Assembly: GCF_009708175.1 (NCBI RefSeq) | Contig: NZ_WMBB01000015.1 | Location: forward strand, 62,001-126,000 | Origin: Nocardia aurantiaca | GTDB taxonomy: Bacteria > Actinomycetota > Actinomycetes > Mycobacteriales > Mycobacteriaceae | Direction of reading: 5' to 3' | DNA length: 64,000 bases | Shown: positions 31,745 to 39,807 of the stretch, piece by piece | Numbering within the stretch: the stretch's first letter is position 1 | Layout of the letters: each line of letters starts with the position of its first letter | Program-made: the position numbers and the translations under genes | Notes under the pieces: generated by a model | The model's database searches: none | The model's input: the letters and a program-made list of their open reading frames with translations, nothing else | What the model was told of the DNA's origin: nothing

Positions 31745-32284
31745 ATGCGCAGCAAACCATCCGGCCGGGTGATCGGAGCAGGGCTGGCCGGTGTCACCGT
31801 CGCCGGTGCCGCGGCGTTCGCGGTGGCCATATCGCCGACGGCGAGCGCCACCGTGGACGCGATCACCATTTCCAGCGCCACGCCGACGGTCGGCGGCGAC
31901 TACACCCTGCACGCGTCCTTGTCCGGCGCGTCGGTCGGCCTGCTCGTCTACTGGAGCGACAACGGCACCAGCCTCACTCCGGTCGGCAAGGTGCCGTGGC
32001 CGCCGGGCGAGGCCAGCCTGGACTGGACGCCGTCCACCCCCGGCCAGCACATCATCACGGCCTCACAGGGCAGCAGCACCCAGACCCTGATCGTGAACGT
32101 GGGCAGCGGTTCGGGCGGCACGACCACCACGACGCCTCCGACCACCACGACGCCTCCGACCACCACTCCCCCGACGAGCACGCCACCGACCACCACCCCG
32201 GGTGGCGGCACCGGTAGCGGCGGCAGCGGAAGCTCCAGCGGTTCCGCGAAGGGCCTGCTGGGCGGGCTGCTCGGCAGCAGCTAG
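31745..32284 (+). CDS. Secreted Ig-like single-domain protein with short Thr-Pro/Gly linker (paralogue 3)
   Basis: 179 residues. Signal peptide to ATASA near residue 37. Domain TVDAITISSATPTVGGDYTL, VGLLVYWSDNGTSLTPVGKV, PWPPGEASLDWTPSTPGQHI, ITASQGSSTQTLIVNV; the Cys of copies 1 and 2 is Ala here. The linker is Thr/Pro then Gly/Ser (TPPTTTTPPTTT, GSGGSGSSSGS) and the end is KGLLGGLLGSS. ATG 31745 has AGGAG five bases upstream; the in-frame ATG 31721 is less likely. A terminator follows the gene, so copies 1 to 3 form one transcription unit. Confidence 0.85.
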   Translation: MRSKPSGRVIGAGLAGVTVAGAAAFAVAISPTASATVDAITISSATPTVGGDYTLHASLSGASVGLLVYWSDNGTSLTPVGKVPWPPGEASLDWTPSTPGQHIITASQGSSTQTLIVNVGSGSGGTTTTTPPTTTTPPTTTPPTSTPPTTTPGGGTGSGGSGSSSGSAKGLLGGLLGSS

Positions 32285-32303
32285 CAAAGACCCGCGATCA
32301 GCC

Positions 32304-32338
32304 GGGCGTGACGGGTTTCTCCCGAATCCGTCACGCCC
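32304..32338 (+). terminator. Terminator after paralogue 3
   Basis: An 11-base perfect stem (32304-32314 with 32328-32338) and a 13-base loop, 20 bases past the stop. It divides the Ig-like cluster into 1-3 and 4-5. Confidence 0.8.
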
Positions 32339-32457
32339 ATGCCAACCAAGCAGACGCTTGCTTGAGAATTTTTCGAAACAGCCGCACTTCACACACTCGG
32401 TCACTTAGGGTGCGGAAGCCCACACACACCCCGTGGGGCAGCACAGGAGAGCAACAC
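32339..32457 (+). promoter_or_regulatory. Promoter and 5' leader of paralogue 4
   Basis: AT-rich start (TTGAGAATTTTTCGAAAC at about 32361-32378), then a CCCC-GTGGGG hairpin and GCAGCACAGGAG before the ribosome site. Arrangement and the 12 identical bases match the leader of paralogue 1. Confidence 0.5.
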
Positions 32458-32919
32458 ATGCGCAACACACCACTGCGGAGCTCCGCACGCCGCACCGGCG
32501 TGGGAATCACCGGGCTGGCCGCCCTGGGCGCGGCCGCCGTGCTCGCCGCACCCGCGGCCCTGGCCACTGTCGACAGCGTCAGCGTGTCCAGCAATGATCT
32601 CCACGTCGGCAAGGCGTACACCGTCAATGCCAGCCTCAGCGGCGCGGCGGCGGGCCTGCTCGTCCACTTCAGCGACAACGGCAACGAGATCGGCGCCCCG
32701 AAGGTGCCGTGGCCGCCGGGCAGCGCCAGCATCAGCTGGACCCCTGACACCAGCGGACAGCACATCATCACCGTCGAACAGGGCGGCTACACCAAGTCGA
32801 TCGTGGTCCAGGTCGCCGACGCCCCCCTCGGCTCGGGCAGCTCCAGCACGGGCAGCGGCTTCGGCCCGGCCGGCCCGCTCGGCAGCGGCAGCAGCGGCAC
32901 CACGCCGAACACCAACTAG
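32458..32919 (+). CDS. Secreted Ig-like single-domain protein with Gly/Ser tail (paralogue 4)
   Basis: 153 residues. Signal peptide with twin Arg (RSSARRTGVGITGLAALGAA) and cleavage after ALA near residue 37. The domain is the most diverged: TVDSVSVSSNDLHVGKAYTV, AAGLLVHFSDNGNEIGAPKV, PWPPGSASISWTPDTSGQHI, ITVEQGGYTKSIVVQV. YWSDNG becomes HFSDNG. The tail is short, Gly/Ser-rich and ends GTTPNTN, with no Thr-Pro array. ATG 32458 has AGGAG upstream. No cysteine in the mature protein. Confidence 0.83.
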   Translation: MRNTPLRSSARRTGVGITGLAALGAAAVLAAPAALATVDSVSVSSNDLHVGKAYTVNASLSGAAAGLLVHFSDNGNEIGAPKVPWPPGSASISWTPDTSGQHIITVEQGGYTKSIVVQVADAPLGSGSSSTGSGFGPAGPLGSGSSGTTPNTN

Positions 32920-32986
32920 GCCCGCCGTTCCGCATCACGTTGGCGCTCGGATGCCCGAGAGTCGTTGTTACACAGAGGAATTCCCC

Positions 32987-33469
32987 ATGAGCATGATGTC
33001 CTACCGGATCGGCGCGGGCGTCGCCGGCCTGGCGACCGCAGCGGCCGTCGCCGTCTTCGCCGCACCCGGCGCGAACGCGACCGTCGACTCCGTGAGCATC
33101 TCGGGCACCGCCCCGTACACCATCAACACCAGCTATACCCTCACGGCGAATCTGAGCGGCGCGAGCATCGGCCTGCTGGTGTACTGGTCCGACAATGGCA
33201 CCAACCTCACTCCGGCCGGCAAGGTGCCGTGGCCGATCGGCTACTCCAGCATCGACTGGAAGCCCACCACCGCGGGCCAGCACCTGCTGACCGCCTCCCA
33301 GGGCGGCAACACCAAGACCATCATCGTGAATGTGACCGACCCGTCCCAGCCGGGCGGCGGCACCGGCGGCAGCGGCGGTGGCGGCGGAACCGGTGGCGGC
33401 GGGACCGGCAGCGCTGGTTCAGCGCTGGGCGGGCTGCTCGGCGGGCTCACTGGCAGCGCGGGCTCGTAG
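32987..33469 (+). CDS. Secreted Ig-like single-domain protein with Gly tail (paralogue 5)
   Basis: 160 residues. Signal peptide MSMMSYRIGAGVAGLATAAA with cleavage after ANA near residue 32. Domain TVDSVSISGTAPYTINTSYT, SIGLLVYWSDNGTNLTPAGK, VPWPIGYSSIDWKPTTAGQH, LLTASQGGNTKTIIVNV. A Gly-rich linker (GGSGGGGGTGGGGTGS) ends in ALGGLLGGLTGSAGS, like copy 3. ATG 32987 follows GAGGAA, 67 bases after copy 4. A strong hairpin follows, closing the cluster. Confidence 0.85.
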   Translation: MSMMSYRIGAGVAGLATAAAVAVFAAPGANATVDSVSISGTAPYTINTSYTLTANLSGASIGLLVYWSDNGTNLTPAGKVPWPIGYSSIDWKPTTAGQHLLTASQGGNTKTIIVNVTDPSQPGGGTGGSGGGGGTGGGGTGSAGSALGGLLGGLTGSAGS

Positions 33470-33483
33470 TCCGCACGAGCGTC

Positions 33484-33513
33484 CGTGCCCGCCGTCACAA
33501 TCCGGCGGGCACG
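33484..33513 (+). terminator. Terminator after paralogue 5
   Basis: Perfect 11-base stem (33484-33494 with 33503-33513) with an eight-base loop, 15 bases after the stop codon. The rest of 33514-33728 has no gene and no clear motif. Confidence 0.8.
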
Positions 33514-33728
33514 GGCACCCGGACCCACGCCCGCGTCGTTATGTGACGCAATCCCGGGTGTCCGGCAGATGAACAACCGGCGCCCGCGCCGGACAATCGA
33601 ATCAGACTGCGTAGAAGTATGTTTCGTATTCCCGGCGGTCCGGTGACCTCGACGAGTGAATAGCCGGAAGTGTGCATGACATCGTCCCGCTATTGCGAAT
33701 TCACCGAAACGTGTTAGACATCCTGGCC

Positions 33729-34085
33729 ATGATCAAGAAAACCCTCGCCGTGGCCGCCCTGACCGCCGGTGCCGTTATCGCCATTGCGCCGCAGGCCTCC
33801 GCCGATAACGCCGATCCCAACACGTTCTCCGACCGCACCGCGGATTTCGTCGCGTACAACGATCCCGCCGTACTGAGCGCCAAGGATGCCGGCAAGCAGA
33901 TCATCGTCAGCCCCTATGGCACCAGCCACACCATCGCGTGCAAGGGCAATGGCGCGGACGTGCCGTGGTACGGCTGCATGCAGCAGGACAACCCGGGCCT
34001 GGGCTGGCTCATCCTGGACCAGCAGGACCTGCCGGGTCTCGGTCCGGCGTGGGTCTACACCATGAAGTCGGACCCGAATGCTTGA
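33729..34085 (+). CDS. Small secreted protein with two cysteines, function unknown
   Basis: 118 residues from ATG 33729. Signal peptide MIKKTLAVAALTAGAVIAIA with cleavage after ASA (residue 25-26). The mature part has DNADPNTFSDRTADFVAYND, and two cysteines in ACKGNGADVPWYGC that are 14 residues apart and may form a disulfide. It is not related to the Ig-like paralogues. The N-terminal methionine further upstream (33672) would spoil the signal peptide. Ends 10 bases before a 20-base stem terminator, convergent with regX3. Unknown role. Confidence 0.75.
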   Translation: MIKKTLAVAALTAGAVIAIAPQASADNADPNTFSDRTADFVAYNDPAVLSAKDAGKQIIVSPYGTSHTIACKGNGADVPWYGCMQQDNPGLGWLILDQQDLPGLGPAWVYTMKSDPNA

Positions 34086-34094
34086 CCTGAGCCA

Positions 34095-34138
34095 AGAAGA
34101 GCACGCCCGCTTCGTCACCGAAGCGGGCGTGCTCTTCT
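34095..34138 (+). terminator. Strong terminator between convergent genes
   Basis: A perfect 20-base stem (34095-34114 with 34119-34138) and a four-base loop, ending in CTTCTTT. Probably serves both the plus-strand gene and regX3 read-through from the other side. Confidence 0.9.
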
Positions 34139-34162
34139 TTCGCGACGTATGAGAACGCGACG

Positions 34163-34274
34163 ACTGATTTCGTAACGGTCCGGGTACGCCCAGAATTGTT
34201 TCGGCACCGACCGCCGGCACGCGCGCACAGCTGTCAACGGCTCTTTGCCGTGCGCTGAAGGCGCGGGGAGGCGG
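34163..34274. repeat. Dispersed 3'-end repeat, copy B
   Basis: 112 bases that directly abut the regX3 stop. Landmarks on the plus strand: ACTGATTTCGTAACGGTC, CGGGTACG, CGACCGCCGGCACGCGCG, GTCAACGGCTC, GTGCGCTGAAG, GGGGAGGCG. Read with the regX3 mRNA the element starts CCGCCTCCCCG and ends ACGAAATCAGT. Confidence 0.75.
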
Positions 34275-34964
34275 TCAAGCCTCCAGCTTGTAGCCCAGGC
34301 CGCGCACGGTGACCAGGTGCTCCGGCTTGGCCGGGTCGGCCTCGATCTTGGATCGCAGCCGCTTGACGTGCACGTCGAGGGTCTTGGTGTCGCCGACGTA
34401 ATCGGCACCCCAGACGCGATCGATGAGCTGGCCGCGAGTGAGCACGCGGCCGGAATTGCGTAGCAGGTATTCGAGCAGGTCGAACTCCTTGAGCGGCAGG
34501 GTCACCGCCTTGCCGTTCACCTGGACGGTGTGGCGGTCCACGTCCATGCGCACCGGGCCGGCCTCCAGCACGCTGGTCTCGCTGCCGTTGTCGGGTTCCT
34601 CGCCGGCGCCGCGGCGCAGCACGGCCCGGATGCGAGCGATCAGCTCACGCGAGGAGTAGGGCTTGGTGACGTAGTCGTCGGCGCCCAGTTCCAGGCCGAC
34701 CACCTTGTCGATCTCGCTGTCACGCGCGGTCACCATGATGACCGGGACACTGCCGCGAGCGCGCAGTTGCTTGCACACGTCGGTGCCGCTCATGCCGGGG
34801 AGCATGAGATCGAGCAGGACGATGTCCGCGCCGGAACGATCGAACTCGGCCAGGGCGGCCGGGCCGTCACCCACCACGGTGACCTCGAACCCCTCCTTGC
34901 GCAGCAGGAACGCGAGCGGATCGGCCAGCGACTCCTCGTCCTCGACGATCAGCACACTCGTCAT
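34275..34964 (-). CDS. regX3: Two-component response regulator RegX3 (OmpR/PhoB family)
   Basis: 229 residues. Receiver domain 1-115 with acidic pocket (VLIVEDEESLADPL), phospho-acceptor Asp in IVLLDLMLPGMSG, Thr in IMVTARDSE and Lys in YVTKPYSSREL. Winged-helix output domain 130-229 with LPLKEFDLLEYLLRNSGRVL and TKTLDVHVKRLRSKIE. Controls phosphate-starvation genes in mycobacteria. ATG 34964 overlaps the senX3 stop (ATGA). Gene order senX3-regX3 as in M. tuberculosis. Its stop abuts repeat copy B. Confidence 0.95.
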   Translation of the reverse strand: MTSVLIVEDEESLADPLAFLLRKEGFEVTVVGDGPAALAEFDRSGADIVLLDLMLPGMSGTDVCKQLRARGSVPVIMVTARDSEIDKVVGLELGADDYVTKPYSSRELIARIRAVLRRGAGEEPDNGSETSVLEAGPVRMDVDRHTVQVNGKAVTLPLKEFDLLEYLLRNSGRVLTRGQLIDRVWGADYVGDTKTLDVHVKRLRSKIEADPAKPEHLVTVRGLGYKLEA

Positions 34965-36211
34965 CGGGTTGCCTCCACACCGTTGGTTCTGGCCCGCCCG
35001 AGGGGGCGCGAGCCGTTTTCCTTCTTGGCCACCGGAACACCGGCGGCAAGTCTCTTGTCGACCTGCCCGTTGGAATCGGCAGGATGGGCCGGGATACGCA
35101 GGGTGAACGTCGATCCGGTGCCCAGTTTGCTCCACAGGGTGATCTCACCGTTGTGGTTGGCGGCCACATGCTTGACGATAGCCAGCCCGAGGCCGGTACC
35201 GCCGGTGGCACGCGAGCGCGCCTTGTCGGCCCGGAAGAAACGCTCGAAGACGCGCTCCTGGTCCTCCTTGGAGATGCCGATACCACGATCGGTGACCGCG
35301 ATATTGACGTAGCCGCCGCGCAGCGCCCGGCTCACCGACACGTGCGAGCCGCGCGGCGAGTAGGCGATGGCGTTCTCGACCAGGTTGGACAGCGCGGTCA
35401 CCAGCAGGGTCTGGTCGCCGAGCACCTCGAGCCCGCTGGTGGCGTCGGTGGAGACGGTGATGCCCGCGGCCTCGGCGGCGGTGCGGGAGCGCTCGATGGC
35501 CTGGGTGACGACGGTGTCGACGTCGACGGCCTCCAGCTCCGGGAGCCGTTCGGCGCCCTGCAGGCGCGACAGCGCGATGAGCTCGGTCACCATCTTGCCC
35601 ATTCGGCGGGCCTCGCCGTGCAGGCGTTCCCCGAAGTGCCGTACCGAGTCCGGATCGTCGGCGGATTCCAGCAACGCCTCAGCCAACAGGCTCATGGCGC
35701 CGACCGGAGTCTTCAGCTCATGGCTCACATTGGCGACGAAGTCGCGGCGGGTGGCCTCCATGCGGGCCTGCTCGGAATCGTCGTCCGCGAACAGGACCAC
35801 GAAGTTCGGGTTCTCCTGGGAGAGCGGTCGAGCAACCCCGCGGACAGCGAGGCGGGCGCGGCCGGGCATGGGGATCTTGGCGGTGAGCTCGAATTCCACG
35901 TCCTGGCCGCCGGCCAGCACCCGTTCGACCGCGGCCCAGGCCCGTTCGTCGAGCAGGCGGTCGTGGACGACGCCCAGTTCCTCGGCCCTCGGGTTCACCA
36001 GCACCACATCCCGGTACTGGTCCACCACCGCGATGCCGGACTCGGAGGCGAGCACGATCAGGTCCAGGACCTGTGACATGGTCAGCCCGGTATCGGTGGC
36101 GGCGCGCAGCCGCTCCTGGCGAGCGTTCACATACGGGATGAGCAGTCCTCCGACGGCCAGTCCGACTACGGCCGCCAGGACTGCCAAAAGCACGGCCTGT
36201 GGAACGCTCAC
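34961..36211 (-). CDS. senX3: Sensor histidine kinase SenX3
   Basis: 416 residues. One or two N-terminal helices (PQAVLLAVLAAVVGLAVGG), a PAS-like domain about 45-150 (VLDLIVLASESGIAVVDQY), the dimerisation H-box DFVANVSHELKTP with the phospho-acceptor His, then HATPase motifs NLVENAIAYSP (N box), VTDRGIGISKED (G1), FERFFRADKARS (F) and GGTGLGLAIVKH (G2). Partner of RegX3; in mycobacteria it relays phosphate status from the Pst system. GTG 36211 is the start. A PHO-box-like direct repeat lies about 95 bases upstream. Confidence 0.95.
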   Translation of the reverse strand: MSVPQAVLLAVLAAVVGLAVGGLLIPYVNARQERLRAATDTGLTMSQVLDLIVLASESGIAVVDQYRDVVLVNPRAEELGVVHDRLLDERAWAAVERVLAGGQDVEFELTAKIPMPGRARLAVRGVARPLSQENPNFVVLFADDDSEQARMEATRRDFVANVSHELKTPVGAMSLLAEALLESADDPDSVRHFGERLHGEARRMGKMVTELIALSRLQGAERLPELEAVDVDTVVTQAIERSRTAAEAAGITVSTDATSGLEVLGDQTLLVTALSNLVENAIAYSPRGSHVSVSRALRGGYVNIAVTDRGIGISKEDQERVFERFFRADKARSRATGGTGLGLAIVKHVAANHNGEITLWSKLGTGSTFTLRIPAHPADSNGQVDKRLAAGVPVAKKENGSRPLGRARTNGVEATR

Positions 36212-36304
36212 ACTGTGAATCGTACGGTCGCCGACGCGCGGTCAAACCCCGGGTGCAGGAAGTTTCATGCAGGTCATAGGCACTTCCATCCTCGTTAGCC
36301 CGAC

Positions 36305-36326
36305 GTTCACGCAAAGTTCGGTCAGC
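36305..36326. promoter_or_regulatory. Candidate RegX3/PHO-box direct repeat
   Basis: GTTCACGCAAA followed by GTTCGGTCAGC gives two 11-base units both starting GTTC. The known RegX3 and PhoP boxes are 11-base direct repeats of the GTTCACC type. The first unit fits well and the second weakly. Placed between the HxlR gene stop and the senX3 start. Confidence 0.45.
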
Positions 36327-36376
36327 GTGTCGCGGCAGGTGAGCGCCCCTGTGGCAACCACTTTCGCAACGACGGA

Positions 36377-36763
36377 TCAGTCCTCCGGATCGCCGTAGAG
36401 GGCGGTGCGGACAGCGTCGCCGTGGCGGTCCGTCCACTCGCCCAGAGCGAAGATCGGATTCAGCAGATCGATGCCCGCCGAGGTCAGCGAATACTCAACG
36501 CGCGGTGGCGATTCCGCGTAGCGGCGACGTTCCAGCAATCCCATCCGCTGCATGCGCCGCAGGGTCTGGGTGAGCATCTTCTGACTGATGCCGCCGATGG
36601 CCCGCCGCAATTCCACCGGCCGCATCGGGCCCTCGCGGAGTGTGTAAACGATCACTGTCAGCCACGAATTGCCGAAGATGTCCACCGCGAGCCGTGCCGG
36701 GCAGTCGGACTCATGGCCACCGTACTCGGCGAACCGCACCGGTGCGAAGCTCTCGACCGTCAT
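36377..36763 (-). CDS. HxlR-family transcriptional regulator
   Basis: 128 residues. HxlR winged helix: CPARLAVDIFGNSWLTVIVY (with the family cysteine), MRPVELRRAIGGISQKMLTQ, LRRMQRMGLLERRRYAESPP and YSLTSAGIDL. Divergently transcribed from the NADP-binding protein gene at 36852, with 88 bases between. HxlR proteins commonly regulate the neighbouring divergent gene in response to electrophiles or redox change. The shared intergenic region is the probable operator site. Confidence 0.9.
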   Translation of the reverse strand: MTVESFAPVRFAEYGGHESDCPARLAVDIFGNSWLTVIVYTLREGPMRPVELRRAIGGISQKMLTQTLRRMQRMGLLERRRYAESPPRVEYSLTSAGIDLLNPIFALGEWTDRHGDAVRTALYGDPED

Positions 36764-36851
36764 GAATACAGCCTGCCAGCTGTGTTGGGCACCCGGAGGT
36801 GCGCATCGGAATGCCTAGCGTCGGATTCTCAGACCATATCCAGGAGTTGAG

Positions 36852-37553
36852 ATGCGAATCGGAATCATCGGCGCCGGTCAGATGGCGCGGGCGCTCGGCG
36901 GCGGCTGGGCCGCGGCCGGACATGAGATCGCCCTCGGAGCACGGACGTCCACCCGCGCCGGGGAAACGGCGGCGGCTATCGGACATGGCGCGCGCGCCGT
37001 GACCGTGGCCCAGGCTGCCCGCTTCGGCGAGGTCACCCTGCTCGCTGTGCCGGTCGACGCGCTCGCGGACGTGCTGCGGACGGCGAATGGGGACAATGCG
37101 GAACTTCCGCGCGCGGCGGATGGCAACCGGCCCGCGCATATCTTCGCGGGTCGCACGGTAATCGACTGCACCAATGCGTTCGCACCGGACAACGGCGGAT
37201 TCACCCTCTCCGAACCCGCTGTGGCCGAAAGGATCGCGGAGACGGCGCCCGGAGCGCGCGTGGTGAAGGCGTTCAACCTCTTGGCGGCGGAGGTGTGGGC
37301 GTGCTCGGACCGCGTCTTCGAAGGCCGTGCCCTGACCGTGCCACTGTGCGGCGACGACGCCGACGCGGTCGCGACGGTCGGCGGACTGGCCGAGGATCTG
37401 AAGCTGCGGCCCGTGCACGCGGGCGGCCTGCGCCAGGCCCGATACCTCGAAGCCGCTTCGGCTTTCGTCGTCGGCCTGTGGTTCGCGGGCCACGACGTCC
37501 GAGCCATGCTCCCGCCGCTGGAATCGGCCTTCGCGATCCCTGACGCCGAATAA
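36852..37553 (+). CDS. NADPH-dependent F420 reductase-like / NAD(P)-binding protein
   Basis: 233 residues. N-terminal Rossmann motif MRIGIIGAGQMARALGGGWA, then HEIALGARTST at the strand that often binds the NADP phosphate, LLAVPVDALADVL and VIDCTNAFAPDNGGF, VVKAFNLLAAEVW. This is the F420-dependent NADP oxidoreductase domain family, but without further context the substrate is unclear. ATG 36852 has GGAG upstream (CCAGGAGTTGAG). Divergent from an HxlR regulator that probably controls it. Confidence 0.83.
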   Translation: MRIGIIGAGQMARALGGGWAAAGHEIALGARTSTRAGETAAAIGHGARAVTVAQAARFGEVTLLAVPVDALADVLRTANGDNAELPRAADGNRPAHIFAGRTVIDCTNAFAPDNGGFTLSEPAVAERIAETAPGARVVKAFNLLAAEVWACSDRVFEGRALTVPLCGDDADAVATVGGLAEDLKLRPVHAGGLRQARYLEAASAFVVGLWFAGHDVRAMLPPLESAFAIPDAE

Positions 37554-37630
37554 TCCCGGTCGCGCGGAACGCGCGCGCCGCCACTGTTCATGCGCCATCG
37601 GGGCCGTAGCGGCGGCCCGAAAACCGGAAA

Positions 37631-37664
37631 CCCCGGGGTGCACGCCATTGTGCACTCCCGGGGA
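37631..37664. terminator. Bidirectional hairpin between convergent genes
   Basis: CCCCGGGGTGCA pairs with TGCACTCCCGGGG with one bulged base around an eight-base loop. Located between the NADP-binding protein gene (plus) and the CocE-type hydrolase gene (minus). Confidence 0.7.
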
Positions 37665-37687
37665 ATTCATTTCCCGGCGAAGCGGAT

Positions 37688-39736
37688 TCACCAACCGGTA
37701 TTGCCGCGGACCGGGATATTCACGAAGCTCGGGCGGTCGGGATCGAGCTGGAGGTGCTCGGGCTTCAGGCCGGTGTCGATGAGCATGGGGAGGATGGGCA
37801 GGCCCTTGGGGAAGTTGCCGGCGAAGACGTCGACACGCAGGCGGTGACCCGACTGCAGGACGGCCTGGGTGCCGCCGAGGGCGATATCGAGGGTGGTGGC
37901 CTCGCCGGGGACGGTCTCCTGGCGCTTGTCCAGGGAGGTGAAGGCGCGCGGATCGGTGTAGTCGCCATTGGCGGAGCGGGTGCTGTTGGCCTCGTCGACC
38001 TGGCGCAGCGAGGCCATGAGCTCACCGGAGGTCAGCACGGTCGACTGACCGTCGGGCGCGACGTCGTTGACGGTGACGGTCCAGTAGCCGTCGACGGCGT
38101 CCTGAACGGTGTTGAGGTGCACCGCGATCGGGCCGGAGATGGTGGTGGCCTCGGCCACCGGCGCGCTGGTGAAGGTGAGCGCGTTGGTCTCGGCGATGCG
38201 AGAGTCCTTGGAGCAGGCGTCGATCAGGTTGAGCACGCCCGCGGTGGCCTGGGCCGCGTCATTGGAGCAGATGGTGGACAGGCCGGGTGCGATGGTGAGC
38301 CGGTCGGTGTCGCCATTGGCGTCACCGGTGAGCGAGCCGTCGTAGCCGCTGTTCGCGGTGCCGGAGCGCTGCGACGAGAAATACATGCGGCGATATTCGG
38401 CGGCTTCGGAAACCGGTGCGGTAGGGCCGAATCCGCCCTGGGTGGTCCAGCCGCCGCCCTGCTGCTTGAGGGTCACCGGGCCGTAGGAGTCGATGCCGTT
38501 GTCGATGCCCTTGAGCCACTTGTCGAACCAGGCGCGCTGCAGCACGTCCAGGCGCGGCGGCGCACCGACCTTGTTGACGTCCGCGCCCGAGGTGACGTGA
38601 TAGGTGTTGCCCATCAGCAGCTGCTTCTGGCCGGGCGGCAGCGGAATCTGGTTGTAGATCTTGGATTCCGAGTAGGTGAACAGGTCGTGCCAGCCGCCGG
38701 TCACGAAGGTCGGCACCTGGATGCGGGTCGGATCGCCCAGCCAATCCTGCCGTTCCTGGGTGAAGTCGTTGAGCATGTCCGTCACGCGCGGGTCGAGGCC
38801 GTCCATGGTCGTGCTGGTGTAGGCCGACATGAGCACGTCGAGGTAGCCGAAGGGATCGTTGGCGCGATCCTGCAGCCACTTGAAGTCGAAGGTGCCGTTG
38901 GCGATCGAGGCCAGGTCCGGTACCCACTTGAGGCCGTTGATGGCGCTCAACCACAGCGGAATGAAGTTGAAGCCGAAGCCGCCGCCGGGCGCGAGCACGT
39001 CGTCGATGAGGTCGCTGCCGGGCACGATGGGGAAGATGGCCTTCAGCGCGGGCGGATGCTTCTCGGCGGCTTGCACCTGATTGATGGCCGAGTAGGACAG
39101 GCCGTTCATGCCGACGCGGCCATTGCTGAAGCCCTGCTTGGACGCCCAGTCGATGACCTCGACGGTGTCCTGCTGTTCGCGGCCGCGCAGCATGTCCCAC
39201 TCGCCCTGCGAGAAACCGGTGCCGCGCACGTCCACGACGACCTGCGTGTACCCGGACTTGATGAGCTGGCGGTCGACGGAGAAGTTGCGGAGTTCGCCGT
39301 TGCCCGCCGCGTTCAGCAGTTCACCGAAGCCGGTGAGCGGAGTGCCGTCGAGGTGGATATTGCGGAAGACGTCGAGGAGCGCGTCGGACAGGCCCGGAAT
39401 CGAGAAGACGCTGTCGGCGACGTTCGACACCAGTTTGGTGTAGGGCGTCATATTGACGACGGTCGGCGTCGGGGCGTCGATGGGACGGCCCGCTAAGTCG
39501 GCCGGATGGTAGACATTGGCCTTGAGGACGGTGCCGTCACTCATCGTGATCGGGACGTCCCAGTCGATGAAGACGTTGGGGTACTGCTGCTGCCCGTCTT
39601 CGGTATTGGTCCATTCGGCCCCGGCGGCGCCACCGTCGGGCCCGGTGGGGTTGGTGGCATCGGCGGTGATGCCGGTAACAGGCAGGAGTAGAGCGACCGC
39701 GGTGGCGAAGACCGTGGCCCGTAGCGCGTGCTTCAT
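37688..39736 (-). CDS. Secreted CocE/NonD family hydrolase (X-Pro dipeptidyl-peptidase S15-like)
   Basis: 682 residues. Signal peptide MKHALRATVFATAVALLLPV with cleavage near GITADA. Alpha/beta hydrolase: GTVLKANVYHPAD, VVVDVRGTGFSQGEWD, the nucleophile in VGMNGLSYSAINQ (Ser in GLSYS), VPTFVTGGWHDLFTY with the likely Asp, and NTYHVTSGADVN. The C-terminal third is the jelly-roll domain of the S15/CocE family (ISGPIAVHLNTVQDAVDGYW, LQSGHRLRVDVFAGNFPKGL). Likely an exported esterase or peptidase; substrate unknown. ATG 39736 is set by the signal peptide. A palindrome lies 72 bases upstream. Confidence 0.88.
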   Translation of the reverse strand: MKHALRATVFATAVALLLPVTGITADATNPTGPDGGAAGAEWTNTEDGQQQYPNVFIDWDVPITMSDGTVLKANVYHPADLAGRPIDAPTPTVVNMTPYTKLVSNVADSVFSIPGLSDALLDVFRNIHLDGTPLTGFGELLNAAGNGELRNFSVDRQLIKSGYTQVVVDVRGTGFSQGEWDMLRGREQQDTVEVIDWASKQGFSNGRVGMNGLSYSAINQVQAAEKHPPALKAIFPIVPGSDLIDDVLAPGGGFGFNFIPLWLSAINGLKWVPDLASIANGTFDFKWLQDRANDPFGYLDVLMSAYTSTTMDGLDPRVTDMLNDFTQERQDWLGDPTRIQVPTFVTGGWHDLFTYSESKIYNQIPLPPGQKQLLMGNTYHVTSGADVNKVGAPPRLDVLQRAWFDKWLKGIDNGIDSYGPVTLKQQGGGWTTQGGFGPTAPVSEAAEYRRMYFSSQRSGTANSGYDGSLTGDANGDTDRLTIAPGLSTICSNDAAQATAGVLNLIDACSKDSRIAETNALTFTSAPVAEATTISGPIAVHLNTVQDAVDGYWTVTVNDVAPDGQSTVLTSGELMASLRQVDEANSTRSANGDYTDPRAFTSLDKRQETVPGEATTLDIALGGTQAVLQSGHRLRVDVFAGNFPKGLPILPMLIDTGLKPEHLQLDPDRPSFVNIPVRGNTGW

Positions 39737-39807
39737 CGAACGTGATCTACCTCTCGCAAATGGCCGAACGCCCAGCAGCATATCTACCGCGAAGTAAGTT
39801 GCAAACC

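Noticed and set aside
37754..39496. Long plus-strand open frame opposite the CocE-type gene
   Set aside because: Antisense shadow; the minus-strand gene has signal peptide and catalytic motifs.
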